Below are positions 32,240-39,864 of a stretch of DNA of 43,809 nucleotides, one piece after another; position 1 is the first letter of the stretch; every line of letters begins with the position of its first letter. The position numbers were made by a program, and so were the translations under genes. Under the pieces are notes generated by a model. It did no database searches and had not been told where the DNA came from. It saw only the letters and a program-made list of their open reading frames with translations. The stretch comes from Prorocentrum cordatum (lineage: Eukaryota; Sar; Dinophyceae; Prorocentrales; Prorocentraceae). Location of the stretch: NCBI GenBank assembly GCA_963575745.1, contig CAUYUJ010022086.1:85001-128809 (forward strand), read 5' to 3'.

Positions 32240-32281
32240 GCTATCGTCGTCGTGGTCGTGGTCGTCGTCGTGGTCGGTGTG

Positions 32282-32312
<31 letters not shown>

Positions 32313-32372
32313 GCGGCGGCGTCGTCGTCGTTGTCGGCGTTGGCGTTGGCGTCAGCGTCGTCGACTTCGCTG
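32240..32372. repeat. GTC/GGC-type triplet array
   Basis: TCGTCG and GGCGTT triplets, degenerate. Confidence 0.85.
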
Positions 32373-32426
32373 CCGCCGCTGATACCGTCCTCCAGAGCGT
32401 GCCTGGAGCACGGCGGCCCCGGGGGT

Positions 32427-32520
32427 CCTCCTCTTCCTCCTCCTCCTCCTCCTCCTCCTCCTCCTCCTCCTCCTCCTCCCTCCTCCTCCTCCTCCTCCTC
32501 CTCCTCCTCCTCCTCCTCCT
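32427..32520. repeat. CCT triplet array
   Basis: Nearly pure CCT. Confidence 0.95.
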
Positions 32521-32606
32521 TCGGTGACCCTCAGGACGTGTCTTGGCTCAATGCGCGTGTGCCCCGTTCACCTCCGCAGGTGGCACGCAGCCTCGTGTGG
32601 TCTCTC

Positions 32607-32715
32607 ATCTGCGCCGCCTGCGTCGTGTCGAAAGGCTTCGCCGGGCAGAAAGTCAGGGGGGACGCCTGCGTCGTGTCGAAAGGCTTCTCATCTGCGCCGC
32701 CTGCGTCGTGTCGCT
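32607..32715. repeat. Short tandem repeat of CTGCGTCGTGTCG units
   Basis: Three copies of a block with CGCCTGCGTCGTGTCG, two of them followed by AAAGGCTTC. Confidence 0.8.
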
Positions 32716-32727
32716 TCGACGTTTAGG

Positions 32728-32913
32728 GGGCCAAAAAGTGGCATAAACATGCAAAAACTCGGAGGTCCGCGCGGCTTTCTCGGATCGGCGCTGGACCCCC
32801 CTCCCCGGCGCGCGGAGCGCGCCAGGGGCGGCGCTGGAGGCGCCGCCGGGGGGCCCCAGCGCCGATCCGAGAAATCCGCGCGGACCTCCGAGTTGTTATG
32901 TTTATGCCACTTT
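32728..32913. mobile_element. Foldback element with ~80-bp arms
   Basis: Left arm AAAAAGTGGCATAAACAT, CTCGGAGGTCCGCGCGG and TCGGATCGGCGCTGG is inverted at the right as CCAGCGCCGATCCGA, CCGCGCGGACCTCCGAG and ATGTTTATGCCACTTTTT. The centre is GC-rich and partly self-complementary. Confidence 0.8.
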
Positions 32914-32929
32914 TTTCGCAGGCCTAGAG

Positions 32930-33106
32930 GTTGACACCAACACCAAGATCGGCGGTGTGCATCCACCGAGGGAGGACGATCCCGATCTCGGTGATGGTGG
33001 TAAGATTATGGCTTCCAAGGTGACCGAAATATTACCACCAACACCGAAATCGAGGATCATCTTCCCCATGTGGAGGCAAACCTCTGTGCTGGTGTTGGTG
33101 CCAATT
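32930..33106. mobile_element. Foldback element with imperfect ~75-bp arms
   Basis: TTGACACCAACACCAAGATC at the left pairs with CTGGTGTTGGTGCCAAT at the right. The inner blocks CGATCTCGGTGATGGTGGTAA and TTACCACCAACACCGAAATCG pair too. More diverged than its neighbour, so probably older. Confidence 0.7.
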
Positions 33107-33167
33107 TCCAGGCCTCCCATGTTTGTTCCCCCAAACGTTGGCGCTCACACACGTTCTGAGGATCACC

Positions 33168-33285
33168 GATCCAGGTGGTGACCCTGCTGTCTGGCGACCC
33201 CAGCGGCGGCCTCGGCCTCTGCTGCGCCCGCTACCTGGCCAACCTCTCCATCTTCCAGACCAACCGGCGCGCGCGCGCTAACGGG
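33168..33285 (+). other. Possible exon with YjeF_N-like sequence
   Basis: After a CAG at 33173 the frame reads VVTLLSGDPSGGLGLCCARY then LANLSIFQTN. YjeF_N domains (NAD(P)H-hydrate epimerase, EDC3) have a hydrophobic strand, a Gly-rich loop and Ala-Arg-x-Leu in this order. A CG repeat follows at 33270. The match is short and could be chance. Confidence 0.25.
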
Positions 33286-33369
33286 GGGGGGAGGGAGGGG
33301 GGAGGGAGGACGCCGCTGGGGCGGGGGGAGGGAGGAGGGGAGGGGAGGGAGGGAGGAGGGAGGGAGTGA

Positions 33370-33401
<32 letters not shown>

Positions 33402-33462
33402 CGGAGGAGGGAGGAGGAGGAGGGGGAGGAGGAGGAGGAGGAGGAGGAGGAGGAGGAGGAGG
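33286..33462. repeat. GGA/GGGA homopurine array
   Basis: Plus-strand purine repeats. Confidence 0.93.
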
Positions 33463-33660
33463 ACAAATTGACACGGACACAAATCAACGTCGCTTCCGAG
33501 GAATATGTATATATATATATACATATATATATAGAGAGAGATTGGACAATGTAGGACGTGATGGGGGAGAACGACGTCCAGAACAGAGATGAGAATGTGG
33601 GAGATCCTCGGATTTGTGTATCTTTATCTGTGTGTCCCTGGGTCCCTTCGAGGGAGGGGG
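33463..33660 (+). repeat. Dispersed repeat, copy 3, with TA-rich run
   Basis: Shares GACACAAATCAACGTCG, GGGAGATCC and TTTGTGTATC with the repeats at 11300 and 21395. A TATATA run lies at 33507-33532. Confidence 0.6.
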
Positions 33661-34190
33661 GAGGCGGGTACCAACGCGCCCACCGGCACTACCACCACGG
33701 AGCGATTGGGTGCGCCGGGCACCACAGCCACGCCTACTGCGACCGCGGCGGCCACGACCAGCACATCCGCCAACGCAGCGGCCGCCGGCAGGACCGCCGC
33801 CAGACCGACCACCACGATCTCCCCAACGACCACCGCGCCCTCCTGCACGTCAAGCACGGCCGCCCCTACCTCCCGCCCTCCCGTCCCCTCCCCCTCTCCC
33901 TCGCCCTGCTGATGTTCCTTCCCTCTCCCTTTCCCTCTCCCTCGCCCTCTCCCTTCCCCTTCCCCTTCCACTCGCCCTGCTGGGCTGTCCCTGCTCGTGT
34001 TTCTCGTGGCAAGTCTATGCCGCCGACAAACTTGGGGCGCCGGCCAGGGCAGGAGTGCCCCGGGGCCCACGGGGCCCGACGTCACAGGGGAGCCGGGGGC
34101 CAAACCCCAACGCCCCAACGCCCAGGGGTGCGGCGGGGGTGGGGACCCACTCGGGTGTCCTGGGGCTTTTTGAGGGGGGGAGAGGCGGAG
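33661..34190. other. No gene recognised
   Basis: GC-rich sequence with Thr/Ala/Pro-rich or Arg/His-rich frames. A CTCCCT run lies at 33890-33975. No domain seen. Confidence 0.5.
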
Positions 34191-34445
34191 GAGTAGGGCG
34201 GGGGGCGAGGGTGGACGGGAGAGGGCTAGAGGGAGGGAGGGAGGGAGGGGAGAATGTGAGCATGAGGTGTGGAGGGAGGGGCGCAAGATGCGAGGAAGAG
34301 AGGGGAGGGAGGAGGACAAGGAGGAGGAGGAGGAGGAGGAGCAGGGGTAAGGGAGGAGGGGGGAGGAGGAGGAGGAGGAGGAGTAAGGGAGGAGGGAGGA
34401 GGAGGAGGAGGAGGAGGAGGAGGAGAAGGAGGAGAAGGAGGACCG
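34191..34445. repeat. GGA/GGGA homopurine array
   Basis: Plus-strand purine repeats. It ends at ACCGGTGTAAACCCAAGACG. The array at 35010 ends in a related block (GTAAGCCCAGGATGCACCAACG), and 35775 has its reverse, so these arrays are flanked by one shared sequence. Confidence 0.9.
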
Positions 34446-34599
34446 GTGTAAACCCAAGACGCGCCAACGATGTTGCAATATACCTTCCCTCCACGCTCGC
34501 TTTCCATAGGTCCCCACAAGAACTTGCTTCCAGTAAGGGAAATGCCCCATTGGAAGGCAACCGTCTGATAATGCTCAATCGTACCATAACGTCATTCCT

Positions 34600-34925
34600 G
34601 TGATTTCAACACTTCGAGTCCACGTGACTGTTGCGCCCTGGCAACCTTAAGTCGTGCCAGAAAGCCGCTTTCGCTGGAATTCAACTCCGCGAATCAACGT
34701 GGCTGCTACGTCCTGACATGCTTCAGCCATGGGAGTCCTGCGCACTGCTGCAAACCTTTACGACGAATGGGCGTGGCGCCAAGGGAAAGCCGCATTTCCC
34801 AAACCCGCCCCCTCCATCCTTGACGCTGCTGCAAACTTTTAAGACGAATGTGCACGGCGCTCAGACGAGAGCCAAATTTTGAAAACCAACCGCCCTGAAT
34901 CTTCGAAGCTGAAAGTTTCAACCTT
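34600..34925. repeat. Degenerate ~100-bp satellite
   Basis: Blocks like CTGCTGCAAACCTTTACGAC and AGAGCCAAATTTTGAAAACC recur about every 100 bp. Related to 36150-36650. Confidence 0.6.
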
Positions 34926-35017
34926 CAGGAAGACTCAGGCAAACCGCCCGACCCGCCCTACCGACACGTCTGGGGGTGCGACGGGTAGAAGTTACTCCTC
35001 AAAAAAACGACGGGAGT

Positions 35018-35352
35018 GGAGGAGGAGGAGGAGGAAGAGAAGGAGGAGGAGGAGGAGGAGGGAGAGGAGGAGGAGGAGGAGGAGGAGGAGAAAGAGAGGA
35101 GGAGGAGGAGGAGATGAGGAGGAGGCGAAGGAGGAGGAGGAGTAGGTGGGAGAGGAGGAGGAGGGAGGAGGAGGAGGAGGAGGAGGAGGAGGAGGAAGCG
35201 GAGGCGGAGGCGGAGGAGGTGGAGGAGGAAGCGGAGGAAGCGGAGGAGGAGGAGGAGGAAGAGAAGGAGGAGGAGGAGGAGGATGAGGAGGAGGGGAGGA
35301 GGAGGAGGAGGAGGAGGAGGAGGAGGAGGAGGAGGAGGAGGAGGAGGAGGAG
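35018..35352. repeat. GGA homopurine array, about 335 bp
   Basis: Plus-strand GGA with GCG and AGA interruptions. Confidence 0.95.
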
Positions 35353-35483
35353 GGAGGCCGGAGTAAGCCCAGGATGCACCAACGGTGCTGCGGAACACCC
35401 TCCCGTCCCAGGTCCATACAATTTTTGTTCTACCGCGGAAATCGCCCCCCTTGAATGATGATCTCCTGGTGGGTCTGCCCTTA

Positions 35484-35751
35484 GTGGGCCCTGGAAACGA
35501 CAGGGCCGTTTTTTTACCGGTTCCGTTTTGCCGTTTTTTTGCCGGTTCCAACGCCGTTTTTTTACCGGTTCCGTCGCCGTTTTTTGACCGGTTCCGTCGC
35601 CGTTTTTTGACCGGTTCCGGCTCCGGTTCCAATCCTGGAGCCGTTTTGTTGCCGTTTCCGGTCGCCGTTTTTTTGCCGTTTCCATTTTCAAGGGACATTT
35701 TTTTGGAACGCGGTGAAGAAACGGCCCTGCCGTTTCCGGGGCCCACAAAGG
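35484..35751. mobile_element. Inverted-repeat element carrying a ~22-bp minisatellite
   Basis: Ends GTGGGCCCTGGAAACGACAG plus GGCCGTTT (35488-) and the inverse of GTGGGCCCCGGAAACGGCAG plus GGCCGTTT (to 35749). Inside, the unit GCCGTTTTTTGACCGGTTCC is repeated about six times (35515-35625). Non-coding. Confidence 0.75.
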
Positions 35752-35798
35752 GTCTGCCACTCAGGCGAGACCCCCATGCATCCTGGGTTCACTCTGGT

Positions 35799-35851
35799 CC
35801 TCCTCCTCCTCCTCCTCCTCCTTCTCCTCCTCCTCCTCCTCCTCCTCCCAC
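35799..35851. repeat. CCT triplet array
   Basis: Pure CCT with one CTT. Flanked by the reverse of the block that follows the GGA array at 35352. Confidence 0.9.
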
Positions 35852-35950
35852 TAAGGGCGAGACCCCATTCTGCAAGTCACCACCCTCCGTCCTTCTGGGC
35901 CGGAGGATCGTCGCGCACCCCTCCACAACGAATTCAGACATATCGGATCA

Positions 35951-36130
35951 TACAGTCGGGGCCCTGAAGAAGGAACCCTCTTCGTTGGGGAGGGGCTCCG
36001 CGTTCCTTAAGTATTTCACAGCTTGCCTTAGGTTTTCCTTAGGTTTTCGAAGGGAACTCAAAGGTTAACTTATGGAAAAAAGGGGCCTCGTTCCTTATTT
36101 AGGGTTCCTTAGATCAACGCCTCGACAGTA
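35951..36130. mobile_element. MITE-like family 2, second copy
   Basis: Same length (180 bp) and internal blocks as 22981-23160 (TTCGTTGGGGAGGGGCTCCG, TCGTTCCTTATTTAGGGTTC). Ends TACAGTCGGGGCC and CGCCTCGACAGTA, each with one or two changes. Confidence 0.82.
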
Positions 36131-36149
36131 GTATTGGAGCAAGTGTCTA

Positions 36150-36650
36150 GCGACAGCCTTGGAAGGATCTGCCCCCATCCGTTCGGATGCACACAATTTC
36201 CAAATTCGGGTCGTACAGTCTGCGGAAGTCTCAAGCGAGAGCTTCGTTTTGAAAGGGGGCCGCCTTCTATCCGTGTAGCTGGTGCATAATTAGAAATATC
36301 GGGCCCTGGGATTTGGAGGAGCTTTCAAACGAGATCAGCCTGTTGTAAGCCACTTGCCGTCCATCCTTGCAACCGTTCGTAACTGTGGTAAAAGTCGCAT
36401 TTTGAAAGCGGTCGGCCTTCCCTCCGTATAGCGGTTCCACATGTTTGGATTTTCGGGTCATCGAGCTCGAGGAATTCTCAAGCGAGAGCCGCATGGTGAA
36501 AGCGAACCGCCTTCCACCCTTGTAGTGATTGGAAAGTTGTAGCACGAATGCGTTCGGCCTTGAGGCGGGGGCCGCATTTGGAAGACCGCTGGCCCTCCAT
36601 ACTTGTATCGGGGGAGCGTAAGACCGGGGTTTGCAAGGACTCGGGTACGC
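36150..36650. repeat. Degenerate ~100-bp satellite
   Basis: The pattern CTCAAGCGAGAGC, TGAAAGCG, CGCCTTCC and CTTGTA recurs with changes about every 100 bp. Minus-strand open frames across it are repeat products. Confidence 0.65.
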
Positions 36651-36802
36651 CATCGCTTTTTTGACGGCCGCGCCTCGGATTTTGACGAGGAGGAGTTTCG
36701 TGGGATGTCTGCAGCGGGAGGCCTCGTCAAAATGCAGGCTCGGCCTCGTCATTTTTTTGACGACCGCGTCGGGGATTTCCGAGTCCCCTGTACCCAGGTC
36801 CC

Positions 36803-36989
36803 CAGACCCCCGACGTCGTGATTTTTTCACAACGTCGACCCCCAGAGGTCTGGACCCTTTCCCCGGGACCAGTTCTTCGTCCTGAGTCGTTTTTTGACGG
36901 CCCCGAGGCCCAGTAAGGGCCCCCGGAGGCCGAAAATAACGAAAAACCTCCCGTCGTGATTTTTTCACGACGCGAGGAGGTCTGGGTCT
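36803..36989 (+). mobile_element. MITE-like family 1 copy
   Basis: CCAGACCCCCGACGTCGTGA to CGCGAGGAGGTCTGG, both end hairpins intact. Confidence 0.85.
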
Positions 36990-37079
36990 TACGTCCCCCT
37001 GATTGTGAATCATGGAAGCCTGGAGAAGCGCATGCGCGCTGCGCCAAGGCAGGGGCCGCGCGTGGACAGCCACCCGCAC

Positions 37080-37490
37080 ACCATCCTTCCAGCCGTCGGC
37101 GCTTGCTCGCCCTCGCGGCGCGAGGCGGTGAGGCTGCACCGAGCGCAGCGCCCCCGAGCGCAGCGCCCGCGGCCGCCCCGGGTGGTGCGCCAGCGGCAGC
37201 CACAAGTGGTTAGCTACCATTACGCCAAGTCAAGGAAAGAGAACCCTAGAGGCTCCGTAGCCCCCCCCCCCAAAAAAAAAGAGAGGGGGGTTAGCTACCA
37301 TGGTGGTGCGACAGCGGCAGCATCCTTGCAGCCGTCGGCGCTTGTTCGCCCTCGCGGCGCGAGGCTGTCACCGTCCGCCAAACCACCCCAACTCAACCCG
37401 AAGGCCCCGATTCGCCCTCCACTTCCAGTGGGGGGGGGGTCGGGGAACATAGGAAAAAGTACATATGAAGCCCGTACCCCCCCCACCCAG
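37080..37490. repeat. 45-bp direct repeat and a family 4 fragment
   Basis: CCAGCCGTCGGCGCTTG then CGCCCTCGCGGCGCGAGGC occurs at about 37088 and 37328. From 37369 the sequence matches the left half of the foldback element at 19751. Confidence 0.75.
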
Positions 37491-37541
37491 ATCCCCGACG
37501 TCGTGATTTTTTCACCACGTCGACCCCAAGAGGTCTGACTT
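37491..37541 (+). mobile_element. MITE-like family 1, left-end fragment
   Basis: GATCCCCGACGTCGTGATTT through CCCCAAGAGGTCTGA: only the left hairpin of the family. Confidence 0.75.
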
Positions 37542-37592
37542 TGAGGGTAGCTCTTTGGGAGATGTTATAGTATCGGGAGCATAGCTCGCGCG

Positions 37593-37611
37593 CCGCTGCC
37601 TTTGGCTCAAG
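37593..37611 (+). other. Possible relict spliced leader
   Basis: CCGCTGCCTTTGGCTCAAG resembles the dinoflagellate spliced leader: the last 11 bases TTTGGCTCAAG and the preceding GCC agree, with a gap of about two bases. It lies 44 bases before the Gag start. It also forms part of a hairpin (GCCTT, loop, AAGGC), so the resemblance may be accidental. Confidence 0.35.
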
Positions 37612-37654
37612 GCACGCGCGCCCTATTTGCCCGGACACTGCTTGTGTTCGCTAT

Positions 37655-39557
37655 GTGCTGGAAAGATCATTACATCGATCTTATCCTATCTTACCATCCA
37701 CCCCTCATACTGTACCCTCACAGCAGAGCGATGGATGCTATTTGCCAGGCTATATGCCCTATTTGAGTTACCAGGCTCACTTTCGACTTGGTAGCGGAGC
37801 TGGCCGCACTCTCGTGTGGTCAGCTCTTGCTCTTCTCAGCCTCATATTCTTCGGCACGATCTTCGTGACCACCTACTACCCTGCGCCACCACTCCCAGTA
37901 CATTTACGAGGATCTATTCAAGAGCAAGAAGCTACACGAGAGGTACGACGTCTTGACGACCAAATTGGTACCATATACGCTTCATCATTGCGTTACTATC
38001 AACCGCTCGGCAACGAGCCAATAACGCAATACCTGAAGCAAGGGCGGGGAAACCCGCCAGACAGAGCGCCTCGAAGACTCGACAAGGCGCTACCCCAGCG
38101 TGACACCGCTCATCATAACCATTCTTCGTTACACATTCTCGGGCTAGTCGTTTTCGCTATAATATGGTTCGCGCTGGGGGCAGCAATCGCACACATGCGT
38201 CGGGGAGATAACAGCACCGATGGGCAAACACATGGCCCATATTGGGACCCTCAGGGTAATGTACCTTTTCGTGAGTACATTTACGAGGTCAACGCGTGGC
38301 TCAACGTTACAAGCGGACGTATGACGCCACAGGCCCAAGCGGCCGCAATACAACGCGGCCTGGGAGGCCTAGCGAGGACACTCGCCATGAGGGTACCGCC
38401 TGACATCATAAACTATGGTGCTGATATCGACGGGGTCCACACATACCCAGTAACTTATATCATGTTTCTCCTCAGCATGAAATTCGAACGCCTGGAAGAT
38501 GAGCGACAGCTCACTTCCGGCACACAACTTATTGACTTCCATGTGCCTCACGGGGAACGAATCGATGTTACTCTTACCCGATTCGAAATGGCCCGACTTG
38601 AGGCACAGTCGGTGGGATTCGACCTTCCCAACTTCCAACTGTTAACTACTATCCTATTCCGCGCCCTAGGCGTCGGCAACCAGAAGGCCATGCAACTCTT
38701 ACAGCCACTCAATCACCAAATGCCTCGAACACAACAACAGCATGATGAGTTGCTGGAGAGGATGCGTTCGGTAGGCCACCTATCCGAACGATCTCCTGGT
38801 AACATAGGATCCGTGTTTGGAAGAGGAAGGGGATCTGGTAGTGGAAATTTCTACACTACCTTAACCACTGAAGCCCAGCCTGGAAACGGGCCCTCAAACA
38901 TATGGGCCGACGATTCAGGAGAAGCCACTGCTTTACTAGCAGGGGATCGATCACAACCAAGCTGGGCAACCAGCCCTCCCTCTAGAGAACCACAGCCACA
39001 CCGCTCGTTATGGGGGGAATCAAATCCCCTAACCGACGGTGTATCCACCTATTTAGGAGACGAAGACTTCGACTCCGGCACTGATACAGACACTATATCA
39101 TCGGATGGTGTTGAAGCTCTAGATTGGTCTGATATCATGAATATGGATAATGACAATCAGCGTGCTGAGCATTTATTCTGGCTGTTACAACAGGCTAAAC
39201 GAAGGTGGAGGAGGTTCACACGAAAACCAGTGCGTCGTGTCAGAAGGAGGATACGTAGAAGTTTTAAAGGAAAGGGCAAAGGCAAGCGTGGTCGTCGGAG
39301 GTTGAACGGGCGAGGTATCGCGGCATTTCTCCAGAGGCTCTCCGATGAACAACATGATGAGATATTCTTTGGGGGAAAAGGCCGTGGTAAAGGCCGTAGA
39401 GAGACCTCAGGTAAAGGTAAAGGTTGGCGGGGAAACCCGCGAGGTAGAGACGGCCAGGTTCTCAAATGCCATGAATGTGGTAGTTCCGATCATCTTGTGC
39501 GAGATTGTCCAGCGAAGGGAAATGGAAAGGGCATGTTGTCCGAAGTCCATTTCGGAC

Positions 39558-39560
<3 letters not shown>
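37655..39560 (+). CDS. Copia-type Gag with two membrane segments and a CCHC knuckle
   Basis: Gag packages the retroelement RNA into particles. The frame is open from 37655 and runs into the T tract; about 633 residues precede it. Residues 52-75 and 159-181 are long hydrophobic segments (WSALALLSLIFFGTIF and LHILGLVVFAIIWFALGAAI), unusual for a Gag. Residues 195-382 are the capsid-like core: WDPQGNVPFREYIYEVNAWL, then a helical region ending RMRSVGHLSERSPGNIGSVF, which matches my memory of dinoflagellate copia Gags. Residues 515-600 are Arg/Lys/Gly-rich. Residues 605-618, CHECGSSDHLVRDC, are a C-x2-C-x4-H-x4-C zinc knuckle for nucleic acid. Four GNRA hairpins lie in this frame. The Met at 37655 is the first in frame and not otherwise supported. 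Confidence 0.85.
39538..39557 (+). other. 7-bp hairpin directly before the T tract
   Basis: GTCCGAA, loop GTCCAT, TTCGGAC, followed at once by more than 20 T. It looks like a factor-independent terminator, but in a eukaryotic nuclear element its role, if any, is unknown. Confidence 0.7.

Positions 39561-39864
<304 letters not shown>

Noticed and set aside
33558-34196. His/Arg-rich 212-residue ORF
   Set aside because: Other frames of the same stretch are equally open (Thr/Ala-rich, Pro/Arg-rich) and none has a recognisable domain.
36267-37220. 317-residue minus-strand ORF
   Set aside because: It spans a degenerate satellite and a family 1 MITE without any domain.
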